NCBI RefSeq assembly: GCF_020194175.1
Contig: NZ_JADYVX010000003.1
Coordinates: 124,001-188,000 of the forward strand
DNA length: 64,000 nt
Source: Bradyrhizobium sp. BRP22
Lineage (GTDB): Bacteria; Pseudomonadota; Alphaproteobacteria; Rhizobiales; Xanthobacteraceae
Reading direction: 5' to 3'
Shown: positions 25,148-33,144 of the stretch, piece by piece
Layout: the number at the start of each line of letters is the position of its first letter
Numbering within the stretch: position 1 is the stretch's first letter
Made by a program: the position numbers and the translations under genes
The notes under the pieces: model-generated
Databases searched by the model: none
What the model was told of the DNA's origin: nothing
Seen by the model: the letters and a program-made list of their open reading frames with translations, nothing else

Positions 25148-25276
25148 CCCTCTCCCGCTTGCGGGAGAGGGTTGGGGTGAGGGTGTCTCCGCGATCGATA
25201 CTCTTTGAGTGGAGAGAGCCCTCACCCGCTGCGCCTATGGCGCAGCGACCTCTCCCGCAAGCGGGAGAGGTGAGGG
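25148..25276. repeat. composite REP-like inverted repeat between AraC and livH
   Basis: It contains the hairpin CCCTCTCCCGC / GCGGGAGAGGG (25148-25171) and a second copy in inverted arrangement near 25250-25276 (CCTCTCCCGC / GCGGGAGAGG), with GGTGAGGG-type flanks and an internal CGCTGCGCC / GGCGCAGCG hairpin. This GC-rich repeat type is frequent in Bradyrhizobium and related genomes. Its position downstream of the AraC gene would allow it to end or attenuate transcription before livH. The 25002-25147 remainder shows no gene. Confidence 0.6.
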
Positions 25277-25280
25277 AACA

Positions 25281-26108
25281 TTACGGGCGCAGCACCTTGG
25301 CGGCGCGGCGGTAGTCGGTCGGGGCCATGCCGACATTGGCGGCGAAGAAGCGGGTGAAGCCGCTTTGCGAGGAGAAGCCGAGATCGAAGCCGATATCGGC
25401 AATCGGCGCCTCGGTGGCGACCAGCGCGTCCAGCGCCTGTTCCATGATCAGCGTGTTGCGATAGAGATGCGGCGTGACACCGGTCTGGGTGCGGAACAAT
25501 CGATAGAAATGCGGTCGCGACAGGCCGGAGGCGCGGGCGATCGAATCCAGCTCGATCTCGGCGCCGGGGCTTTCCGACAACAGCTTGACGGATTTGCGGA
25601 TGCGAAAATCGGTGATCGCCGCAGCGCTGCGGAGTTCCTGACGGGCTTCGGATTGCCGCCAGCTTTCCTCGTAACTGAGATCAATCAGGCGGCGCAATTC
25701 GCCATCGAGGCTCTTGAGCGAAGGTGCGCCGCACACAAGCGCTGCGGTGTGGCGGATGAGCCTGTCGAGTGTTTCGGTGCGCTTGAACTGGGTGCGGCCG
25801 AAACGAAGACTTTGGGTGCAGGACACGTCGGGCGCAAACCACTCGGCGTTGACATAAAGCACGAAGAAGATCGCGCCCCTGTCCATGTCCGTCGGCAGGA
25901 AATTGTGCGGCTCCCACGGGTTGACCGCGACGACGGAATCCTCGGTCAGGAGCCGGCGCTGATCGCAGACGTCGATCTGCGCCGGCGTGCCGCCGACATG
26001 GAAGATCAGATGTCCTTCGCGGTGCGCATGCACGTTGAAGGGACGGTTCAACTGATAGACCGTCGCGCGACCGAACCGGCCGTGGAAGACGGCAAGCGCC
26101 TTGCTCAT
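25281..26108 (-). CDS. AraC family regulator with N-terminal cupin
   Basis: A 275-residue regulator. The N-terminal cupin contains FNVHAHREGHLIFHVGG and NPWEPHNFLP, and the C-terminal AraC double helix-turn-helix contains IARASGLSRPHFYRLFRTQTG and IGFDLGFSSQSGFTRFF. The start is the ATG at 26108 (MSKALAVF), with GGGAGGG upstream. It lies between the solute-binding protein gene and livHMGF and is the likely local regulator of the whole minus-strand cluster. The His-rich cupin should bind a small acid or metal-bound ligand. Confidence 0.88.
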   Translation of the reverse strand: MSKALAVFHGRFGRATVYQLNRPFNVHAHREGHLIFHVGGTPAQIDVCDQRRLLTEDSVVAVNPWEPHNFLPTDMDRGAIFFVLYVNAEWFAPDVSCTQSLRFGRTQFKRTETLDRLIRHTAALVCGAPSLKSLDGELRRLIDLSYEESWRQSEARQELRSAAAITDFRIRKSVKLLSESPGAEIELDSIARASGLSRPHFYRLFRTQTGVTPHLYRNTLIMEQALDALVATEAPIADIGFDLGFSSQSGFTRFFAANVGMAPTDYRRAAKVLRP

Positions 26109-26233
26109 GCCCTCCCTCCCGCGGGATGTTCTTGTCTTTTTCAACTAGCGTTCAACATCCGGGAAAAGAACGCAAGCGCAAGGACGCCTCGCTCCCGGTC
26201 GCCAACGGTCGGTTCGCATCTGCAAAAATTAGG

Positions 26234-27484
26234 TCAGTACTTCTTGCATTCCGGGACGGTGCGGCTCGGCAGGCCGATCTTGGCGAACACCGCCGGATCG
26301 TAGCCGAGCGTCTGGTTCACGTTCGGGATCACCTTCACGACCTTGCTGAAGAGCGCGCCCTTGCCGTCGTCCACCACCTCGGTCACGAAATTGGTGCCGA
26401 TCGCCTGCCGGTTGGAATCGAGCTTGATCTTGCCGTTGGGCGCGTCGAGCTCGATCTTGGCCAGCGCTTCCTTGAGCTTCGCCTGATTGTTGCTGAGGTC
26501 ACCATTGACCTGACGCAGCGCCAGGATCAGCGCCATGGTCGAGCCGTAATAGTTGGTGGCGAGCAGCGAGGGGCTCGGGAAGCGCTTGTTCGGCGGGAAG
26601 GAATCCTGATAGGCCTTCACGAACTTCTGCCAGCCGGGATCCTCCCAGGTGTCGGCCTGGCCGCTCGCCGCGATGGTGCCGATCAGCGCGTTCTTGGCGC
26701 TTCCCTTGGAGGACAGGATGGTCTGGTCGATCATGATCGAGCCGCCCATCAGATGCGCCTTGCCGCCGGCCTGCTGATACTGGTTGAGGAAGTTGACGGC
26801 GTCAGCGCCGCCGAGGCCGAGATAGATCGCATCGACATCGTCGGGCAGGGCGGCGATCACGGAGGCGAAGTCCTTGGTGCCGAGCGGCACCCATTGCCGG
26901 TTCGTGACCTGTCCGCCGGCGCCGCAGAATTCGAGCACGAGGCCGAACACCTGGGTGTAGATGAAGGAGTAGTCCTCACCGACGGTCGCGATCTTGCGAT
27001 AGCCCTTGGTGTCATAGGCATATTTGCCGAGACCGGTCTGCCATTGCGCGCCGTCCATGTTGTAGCGGAAGAAGTTCGGGGCCGGGTCGACATAGGTCGT
27101 CTCCTGCGCACCGGACGCAGCGTTGATGAAGGTCAGCTCGGGACGCGTCTTCGCGAAGTTCTTCACCGCGATGCCTTCGTCGCCGGAGAGCGGGGAGAGC
27201 AGGATCTGCACCTTGTCCTGCTCGATCAGCTTGCGCACCGCGCGCACCGCGGAATCGGGCGTCGCATCGGTCGAAGCGATGACGAATTCGAGCTCCTTGT
27301 CGCCGACCTTCTTGCCGAGCGTATTAAGCGCGGTCTGGAAGCCGCGGATGCCGTCCTCGCCGAGCACGGTATAGGTGCCCTCGAGGGTTGCGGTGACACC
27401 AACCTTGATCTTCTCCTGCGCGACTGCGGCGCCTGAAAGCAGCAGGCTGCCCAGTGCGATCAGTCCCACACTGCCTTTCAACAT
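26234..27484 (-). CDS. ABC transporter periplasmic substrate-binding protein (LIV type)
   Basis: A 416-residue type I periplasmic binding protein. The signal peptide MLKGSVGLIALGSLLLSGAAVAQ is followed by EKIKVGVTATLEGTYTVLG, the canonical LIV-binding start. The ATG is at 27484 within a purine-rich leader (GAGGAGAGCC). It collects the substrate for the LivHMGF-fusion importer. It is the first gene of the cluster; the 27485-27672 stretch upstream holds no gene and should contain its promoter. Confidence 0.92.
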   Translation of the reverse strand: MLKGSVGLIALGSLLLSGAAVAQEKIKVGVTATLEGTYTVLGEDGIRGFQTALNTLGKKVGDKELEFVIASTDATPDSAVRAVRKLIEQDKVQILLSPLSGDEGIAVKNFAKTRPELTFINAASGAQETTYVDPAPNFFRYNMDGAQWQTGLGKYAYDTKGYRKIATVGEDYSFIYTQVFGLVLEFCGAGGQVTNRQWVPLGTKDFASVIAALPDDVDAIYLGLGGADAVNFLNQYQQAGGKAHLMGGSIMIDQTILSSKGSAKNALIGTIAASGQADTWEDPGWQKFVKAYQDSFPPNKRFPSPSLLATNYYGSTMALILALRQVNGDLSNNQAKLKEALAKIELDAPNGKIKLDSNRQAIGTNFVTEVVDDGKGALFSKVVKVIPNVNQTLGYDPAVFAKIGLPSRTVPECKKY

Positions 27485-27672
27485 GGCTCTCCTCCTCCCA
27501 TCTTGCAGCGTCTTGCATGCGGGCCGCATCGTTGCGGCTTTCGCGACGTCTGGTTGTTGGGCGAAGGCTAACCGATGGCGGATGCAGCGCGGACGTCTCC
27601 GCGTCGCGCAGCTTGACGGGCAGTCTCATTTTGCATGCTGCGCCGCAGCGAGTGCACGGCTTATCGGGGGCG

Positions 27673-28680
27673 CTATGCCGGCGCGGGCTCGCGCGCGCGG
27701 CTATGCGCTTCCGCGAGATGCAGGAAGCGCATCAGGCTTTGCGCGATCGGATCGCGCGTGAGTCCGCGGGTGATGAACACCAGGAACGACGGCTGCCCGG
27801 CGTCCTCGCCGGTAAGGTGAATCGGCGGGTGCATCGAGTGCTGCACGCCATGGATCACCACTGGATTGGCGCCGGCGGAGGTCCGGACCAGGCCTTTGAC
27901 GCGCAGGATGCGGTCGCCGTGCCGGTGCAGCAGTGCTGAAAGCCACAGCGTAAAGGCAGGCCAGTCGACCCGTTCGGGCAGCGCCAGCGTGAACGAGCCG
28001 ACGTCCTGATCGTGCAGCGGGACCTCGGTGGCGGTGAATGACGTCGCAGCACGGGAGGCACTCTCGCCCCCCGTCCGGTCAAACAGCCGCGCGAGACTGA
28101 AGTCGGGATCCTGTGCATCGTGCAGGAGGAGATCGGGCGCGATCGCGGTCGCTGCCGCGGTGATGTCGCGGGCAGGATGTGCGGCGCGAAGATCGGTCTT
28201 GGTCACCACCAGCGCGTCGGCGATCGCGACCTGTCGCCGGGCTTCGTCAAAGTCCTTAAGATTGCGCAGGCCTGCGACGGCGTCGATCACCGCGATCACG
28301 CTGACGAGCTCGACATGCTGCCGCAGCCATGGGTCGCGCGCGATGGTGCCGACGATCGGGGAGGGGTCCGCAAGTCCGGAGGTCTCGATGATCGCGCGCG
28401 TGAAGCGGGACTGTCCGTCCTGCCGCGACATCCGCACCAGATCGTAGAGCGCGCGGCCGACATCGGCGCGTCGCGCGCAGCACATGCAGCCATTGCCGAT
28501 CAGTTCGACGTTCTCCGCGGCATGCACCATCAGCCGATGGTCAAGGCCGGCCTCGCCGAACTCGTTGACCACGACGCCCGTGCCCTGGCCTTCCGGCTCC
28601 CGCAGAAAGCGCTGGACCAGCGTCGTCTTGCCGCTGCCGAGAAAACCCGTGACGATAAAGAGCGGGAGGCGATCAGGCAT
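27673..28680 (-). CDS. CobW/G3E family GTPase, metallochaperone-like
   Basis: A 335-residue G3E GTPase with P-loop GFLGSGKTT (residues 12-20), the metal-binding CxCC motif at C65-M-C67-C68 (GNGCMCC), Walker [11 protein letters not shown], the guanine-specificity motif TKTD and a CobW C-terminal domain. G3E proteins deliver metals (Zn, Co, Ni) to enzymes. The start is the ATG at 28680, overlapping the preceding small gene by 8 bp. The nearby dihydroorotase-like and ACMSD-like amidohydrolases need metals and are possible clients (inference). Confidence 0.88.
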   Translation of the reverse strand: MPDRLPLFIVTGFLGSGKTTLVQRFLREPEGQGTGVVVNEFGEAGLDHRLMVHAAENVELIGNGCMCCARRADVGRALYDLVRMSRQDGQSRFTRAIIETSGLADPSPIVGTIARDPWLRQHVELVSVIAVIDAVAGLRNLKDFDEARRQVAIADALVVTKTDLRAAHPARDITAAATAIAPDLLLHDAQDPDFSLARLFDRTGGESASRAATSFTATEVPLHDQDVGSFTLALPERVDWPAFTLWLSALLHRHGDRILRVKGLVRTSAGANPVVIHGVQHSMHPPIHLTGEDAGQPSFLVFITRGLTRDPIAQSLMRFLHLAEAHSRAREPAPA

Positions 28681-28996
28681 GTCCGCCTCCGCCGGCGAAC
28701 GACGGATCAAGCGGGTCGATGCGGCGTCCGGACAACGCCTCCGCCGCCGGCCAGACGTCGTTGAGGGTCGGCGCGATCCTGGAGCGGCCGACACGGTCGA
28801 ACACCATCAGCGCCTCGCCGTCCCAGTCCTCGCAGCTCGCTTCAAGCGGCGCCAGGATGATGTTCAAGAGTTCGATGCGGCGCTTGCGCTCGTCCCGATA
28901 GTGCTGGATGTCATCGAACGGAAAGCGCTCGTCGCGCAGGCGGCCGAAGTCGCTCCAATGCTCGCCGGCGCCGAAGATGGCACATACTTCACACAT
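28673..28996 (-). CDS. small conserved-looking protein with N-terminal CxxC
   Basis: A 107-residue protein starting [18 protein letters not shown], so a CxxC pair lies at residues 2 and 5, followed by an Arg/Asp-rich helix ([11 protein letters not shown]) and the motif [23 protein letters not shown] do not recognise a named family. It overlaps the GntR gene upstream by 8 bp and the CobW GTPase downstream by 8 bp, so the three are translated together. A metal-binding partner of the GTPase is a reasonable guess from the CxxC and the position, but unproven. Confidence 0.75.
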   Translation of the reverse strand: MCEVCAIFGAGEHWSDFGRLRDERFPFDDIQHYRDERKRRIELLNIILAPLEASCEDWDGEALMVFDRVGRSRIAPTLNDVWPAAEALSGRRIDPLDPSFAGGGGHA

Positions 28997-29744
28997 CGGC
29001 GACCTGCTCGCCGAGCCGGATTTCCATCGCCGGCGTCATCGTCTGCGTCAGGCTCTCCGACACCCGCTTGCGGGCGAGATCGGCATGGGATCGCGCCAGC
29101 TCTTCGGCGCGGTCGCCGTCGCGTTCCCGGATCGCCTCCACCAGTTCGCGATGCTCGCGGACGATCTGGCTCACATGGCTGCGATAGGAGCGCTCGGTCG
29201 GAAAGCACTCGCTGGTCATGGCGAGCCGGGCGATGCGCAGGTCGGCCGTGAGCTGCTGAATATAGAAGCGCTGCAGCAGGGAATTGCGGCAGGCGGCGCC
29301 GATCACGGCGTGAAAGCGGAAATTGGCGTCCAGCATTTCCACGGAGTTGTCCTGCCTGAACGCGATCTCGAACGCCTTGCGCTCGAGATCCATCTTCGCG
29401 ACCTGCTCGTCGGTGCGACGGATTGCCGCCCATCGCGTGACGAGGCGCTGCGAGACGTCGAACGCTTCGAGATGTTCGCGGATGTCGTTCCAGCCCATCG
29501 GCGCGACGCGTGCGCCGCGATTGGGGACGAGCTGCACCAGGCCTTCGGCGGCAAGCCGCACAAGGGCCTCGCGCACCGGCGTGCGCGAAACGCCGAAGCG
29601 CCCGACCAGCGTCGCTTCGTCCAGATCCTCGCCGGGCACCAAGGTGAAAGAGACGATCTCCTGCATCAGGGCGCGGTAGGCATGCTCGCTGCTGGCACCC
29701 TTCAGTGCCTTAACATTGGAGCGCGATGCCTTGTTTTTGCTCAT
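28989..29744 (-). CDS. GntR family regulator (FadR/FCD type)
   Basis: A 251-residue regulator. The N-terminal winged helix contains LVGRFGVSRTPVREALVRLAAEGLV, and the C-terminal FCD effector domain has the metal/ligand residues in NFRFHAVI and SYRSHVSQIVREHREL. The start is the ATG at 29744, with GGAGG 5 bases upstream; a frame open to 29825 overlaps the intergenic region and is not used. It is divergent from the second LIV operon (29816 onward) with a 71-bp gap, the normal layout for a local repressor. Confidence 0.9.
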   Translation of the reverse strand: MSKNKASRSNVKALKGASSEHAYRALMQEIVSFTLVPGEDLDEATLVGRFGVSRTPVREALVRLAAEGLVQLVPNRGARVAPMGWNDIREHLEAFDVSQRLVTRWAAIRRTDEQVAKMDLERKAFEIAFRQDNSVEMLDANFRFHAVIGAACRNSLLQRFYIQQLTADLRIARLAMTSECFPTERSYRSHVSQIVREHRELVEAIRERDGDRAEELARSHADLARKRVSESLTQTMTPAMEIRLGEQVADV

Positions 29745-29762
29745 TGCGGCCTCCGTCGCTTT

Positions 29763-29783
29763 ATGTATATTTTGTGTATGCAC
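29763..29783. promoter_or_regulatory. candidate GntR operator in the divergent promoter gap
   Basis: The 71-bp gap between the GntR gene and livH contains an AT-rich stretch with two direct TGTAT(A/G) motifs 11 bp apart (29764-29769 and 29775-29780). This is one helical turn and is the only AT-rich segment in the gap. It is a plausible operator by position only. Confidence 0.3.
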
Positions 29784-29815
29784 CGTTTGCAACTCATCGT
29801 CGACAAGGTTTTTTG

Positions 29816-30688
29816 ATGCTCGCACAAGCCACCGTGAACGGCATCTTGCTGGGAGGCCTCTACGGCCTGGCGACGGTCGGCTTTTCCATGGTGTGGGGGG
29901 TGATGGGGGTGATCAACCTCGCGCACACCGCCTTCATCACGCTCGGCGCCTACGTCACCTACGTGCTGTTCGAGCGCTACGGCATCGATCCCTTGCTCTC
30001 GATGCCGCTCGCCATGGCCACGATGTTCGTGCTCGGCTACGGCATCCAGAGATTGATCCTCAACCACGTCATCCGCACCAGCCTGTTGCTTTCGCTGGTC
30101 GTGACGTTCGGCATCGAACTCATCCTGACCGATGCCACCGTGCTGATCTTCACGTCCGATGTGCGCTCGGTGAACGCCTCCTACGCCTCGACGTCGGTCG
30201 CCGTGTTCGGCACGCTGGTGCCGCTGGTACGGCTGCTTGCCGCCGGTCTGTCGCTGGCGCTCGGCATAGGCTTCTTCGTTTTCCTGCGCCGCGCCAGCCT
30301 CGGGCAAGCAATTCTCGCGACTGCGCTGGACCGCGAGATGTCGAATCTGATGGGCATCAATCCGCAGAAAGTGTTTGCGCTCACCGCGGGCGCCGGCGCG
30401 GCCCTGGCGGGCGCCGCGGGCTCGCTGTCGAGCATGCTGTTTCCGGTGTCGCCGACCATGGGCGTCAGCTTCCTCGCCGCCGTGTTCGTGATCACCGTTC
30501 TCGGCGGCATCGGCAGCGTCGAAGGCTGCATCGTGGCCGGCTTCCTCTATGGGCTCGTGCAGGCCTGGGCGGCCTATTGGCTCGGGACCAGTTTGCAGGA
30601 GATCGTCGCGTTCGCGATGTTTCTCGGCGTGCTCGTGGTGCGGCCGCAGGGCCTGTTCGGCCGCGCTTTCTTCGGAGAACACGCATGA
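29816..30688 (+). CDS. livH: branched-chain amino acid-type ABC transporter permease (LivH, second system)
   Basis: A 290-residue permease beginning MLAQATVNGILLGGLYGLATVGFS, with the LivH consensus WGVMGVINLAHTAFITLGAY and a GGIGSVEGCIVAGFLYGL loop. The start is the ATG at 29816; in-frame codons upstream overlap the promoter gap and are not family-like. It ends in a 4-bp overlap with livM. It belongs to an operon repressed or activated by the divergent GntR protein (inference from layout). Confidence 0.9.
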   Translation: MLAQATVNGILLGGLYGLATVGFSMVWGVMGVINLAHTAFITLGAYVTYVLFERYGIDPLLSMPLAMATMFVLGYGIQRLILNHVIRTSLLLSLVVTFGIELILTDATVLIFTSDVRSVNASYASTSVAVFGTLVPLVRLLAAGLSLALGIGFFVFLRRASLGQAILATALDREMSNLMGINPQKVFALTAGAGAALAGAAGSLSSMLFPVSPTMGVSFLAAVFVITVLGGIGSVEGCIVAGFLYGLVQAWAAYWLGTSLQEIVAFAMFLGVLVVRPQGLFGRAFFGEHA

Positions 30689-31674
30689 GCGAGGCCGCAG
30701 TCCTGGAGCAGGGCGCCAAGGCGGCCACCGTGCGCCCCCTGGTTTGGGCCGCGGTCGCGATCGGTCTTCTCGTGCTGTGCGCGGCACCGCTCGGCATCAG
30801 CTCCTACTGGTTGCGGGTGCTGACCACGGTGCTGATGTATGTGATCGTCACCCAGGGGCTCAATGTGATCGTCGGCATCACCGGCTATCATGCGTTCGGC
30901 AATGGCGTGTTCTTCGGGATCGGCGCCTATGCATGCGGCACGGCGATGGTGGCGGGGCTGCCATTCGTAGTCGGCATCGCGCTCGCCATCGTGGTGTCGG
31001 CGGTTTGCGCGTTCATTCTTGGCTGGCCGATCCTGCGGCTGAAGGGCCACTACTTCGCGATCGCGACGGTGGCGCTGAACCTGGCGGCGGTGCAGATCAT
31101 CATCCAGATCGGCGGCATCACCGGCGGCGCGCAAGGCCTTGCGCTGCCGCTCAGCGATTGGGATCCGAAGCCGCTCTACATCGCGCTCTATTATCTGATG
31201 CTGGGCGGCGCGGTGGCGTCGACCGCCATCGTTGCCATTCTGCTGAAGCGTCCGCTCGGCTTCGCGCTGCGCGCGATCCGCGACAGCGAGCGTGCCGCCG
31301 CGGTGATGGGCATCAATACCACGAAGGCGAAGGTCTGCGCCTGGGCGATCAGCGCGGGCCTGACCGGTTTCGCCGGCGGTGTCTGGGCTTACTGGATCAC
31401 CTTCATCGAGCCGTCCAGCGCCTTCGATCCGGCCGTCGGCGTGAAGGCCTACATCATGCTGATCATCGGCGGTATGGGCAGCATTCTGGGGCCGGTGATC
31501 GGCGCGTTTGTGCTCGAGATCGTCTCCACCCTGGTCTGGAGCGGATTCCTGAAAGCGCACCAGTTGATCCTCGGGCTCCTGATCGTCGTCGTCTGCATCG
31601 TCGCCCCCAATGGCATCATCAACGCCTTTGCACGGCTCGTTCGATCGGTGAGGAGCAACGATGGCGCTGCTTGA
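30685..31674 (+). CDS. livM: branched-chain amino acid-type ABC transporter permease (LivM, second system)
   Basis: A 329-residue permease. The ATG at 30685 overlaps the livH stop (ATGA), and the frame open far upstream is a shadow of livH. It has about nine membrane helices, the LivM segments GYHAFGNGVFFGIGAYACG and INTTKAKVCAWAISAGLTGFAGG, and the GGMGSILGPVIGAFVLE loop. It overlaps livG by 14 bp. Confidence 0.9.
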   Translation: MSEAAVLEQGAKAATVRPLVWAAVAIGLLVLCAAPLGISSYWLRVLTTVLMYVIVTQGLNVIVGITGYHAFGNGVFFGIGAYACGTAMVAGLPFVVGIALAIVVSAVCAFILGWPILRLKGHYFAIATVALNLAAVQIIIQIGGITGGAQGLALPLSDWDPKPLYIALYYLMLGGAVASTAIVAILLKRPLGFALRAIRDSERAAAVMGINTTKAKVCAWAISAGLTGFAGGVWAYWITFIEPSSAFDPAVGVKAYIMLIIGGMGSILGPVIGAFVLEIVSTLVWSGFLKAHQLILGLLIVVVCIVAPNGIINAFARLVRSVRSNDGAA

Positions 31675-32413
31675 AGGCCGCAACCTCACCATCAAGTTCG
31701 GTGGCGTGCTCGCGCTCGACCGCGTCAGCTTCGGCGTGGAAGAGGGACAGATTTTCGGCGTCATCGGCCCCAATGGCGCCGGCAAGACCACACTTCTGAA
31801 CGCGATCTCCTCGATCTACAAGCTCGACGGCGGTTCAATCTCGTTCGCCGGGGAGGACGTCACCAACGTCCCCTCGCACCAGCTATCGCAGCTCGGCGTC
31901 GCGCGCACGTTCCAGATCGTGCAGCCGTTCAACCACATGACCGTGCGGGAGAACGTCACCGTCGGCGCCATGTATGGCCACGCCCGATTGCGCCAGCGCA
32001 GCGAATATCTCGATGCTGCCGACGATGCGCTGGAGCGTGTCGGCTTGATCGCGAAGGCGCAGTTCATGCCGCCGCATCTGACGTTGTCCGACCGCAAGCG
32101 GCTCGAAGTCGCCCGCGCGCTCGCCATGAAGCCGCGGCTCCTGCTGCTCGACGAGGTCATGGCCGGGCTGAACCACACCGAGATCGAGCGCATGATCGAT
32201 CTCGTTCGGGAAATCAACGCCGCGGGCATGACGGTGATCGTGATCGAGCATGTCATGAAGGCGGTGCTGGCGCTGTGCCACCGCGCCATGGTGCTCAATT
32301 TCGGCCGCAAGCTGACCGAAGGCCTGCCGCATGGCGTGGTCAACGAGCCTGCCGTGATCGAGGCCTATCTCGGCACCCGTTTCGCAAAGACGCGTGCAGG
32401 GAGTGCCGCATGA
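31661..32413 (+). CDS. livG: branched-chain amino acid-type ABC transporter ATPase (LivG, second system)
   Basis: A 250-residue ABC ATPase with Walker A GPNGAGKTT, Q-loop TFQIVQPF, signature LTLSDRKRLEVARAL (LivG branch), Walker B LLLLDEVMAGL and the H-loop VIEHVMK. It pairs with LivF at the same permease dimer. The overlaps on both sides indicate coupled translation. Confidence 0.9.
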   Translation: MALLEGRNLTIKFGGVLALDRVSFGVEEGQIFGVIGPNGAGKTTLLNAISSIYKLDGGSISFAGEDVTNVPSHQLSQLGVARTFQIVQPFNHMTVRENVTVGAMYGHARLRQRSEYLDAADDALERVGLIAKAQFMPPHLTLSDRKRLEVARALAMKPRLLLLDEVMAGLNHTEIERMIDLVREINAAGMTVIVIEHVMKAVLALCHRAMVLNFGRKLTEGLPHGVVNEPAVIEAYLGTRFAKTRAGSAA

Positions 32414-33126
32414 GCCTGCTGTCGGTCGAGCAACTCGCGGTCAGCTATGGCGACAGCCGGGTCCTGGTCGATGTCGGCTTCGAGCTGCGGCAGGGAGAGA
32501 TCGTCGCGCTGGTCGGCGCCAACGGCGCCGGAAAGACGACACTGCTGCGAACTTTGACCGGGCTGGTGTCGCCGCGATCGGGTTCGATCACCTTCGATGG
32601 CCGGCCGATCCTCACGGTCCCGCCCTATGAGCGCGCGCGGCTCGGGCTCGCGATGGTGCCGGAGGGACGTCGCCTGTTTCAGGGACTGACCGTGCGGCAG
32701 AACCTGGAGCTGGGTTCGCGTGCCGCGCCTGATAGCTCGCACAAGATAGAAGACATCGAGTTCGTCTTCGAGCTGTTTCCGGAACTGGTGCGGCTGCAGA
32801 ACCGGCTGTCAGGCCTCCTTTCCGGCGGCGAGCAGCAGATGTGCGCGATCGGCCGCGCGCTGATGGCACGGCCGAGGATGCTGCTGATCGACGAGATGTC
32901 GCTCGGCCTCGCGCCCGTTGTCGTCGAGCGCATCGCCGGCGTGATCCGCACCATCAACCGCGACCGCGGCATCAGCATCCTGCTGGTCGAGCAGGATGTC
33001 GGGCTGGCGCTGGAGATCGCCGCCCGCGGCTACGTGCTCGACACCGGCCGTATCATCATCGACGGCCCGTCGTCGGAGCTGCTGCGCCGCGACGACATCC
33101 GAGCGGCCTATCTGGGGCTGCAATAG
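32410..33126 (+). CDS. livF: branched-chain amino acid-type ABC transporter ATPase (LivF, second system)
   Basis: A 238-residue ABC ATPase with Walker A GANGAGKTT, LivF-type MVPEGRRLFQGLTVRQNLE, signature LSGGEQQM and Walker B MLLIDEMSLGLAP. The start is the ATG at 32410, overlapping livG by 4 bp. Unlike the LivF of the first system, it ends normally without an extra C-terminal domain. Confidence 0.9.
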   Translation: MSLLSVEQLAVSYGDSRVLVDVGFELRQGEIVALVGANGAGKTTLLRTLTGLVSPRSGSITFDGRPILTVPPYERARLGLAMVPEGRRLFQGLTVRQNLELGSRAAPDSSHKIEDIEFVFELFPELVRLQNRLSGLLSGGEQQMCAIGRALMARPRMLLIDEMSLGLAPVVVERIAGVIRTINRDRGISILLVEQDVGLALEIAARGYVLDTGRIIIDGPSSELLRRDDIRAAYLGLQ

Positions 33127-33144
33127 ATCAAGCTGGAGGAGTTA

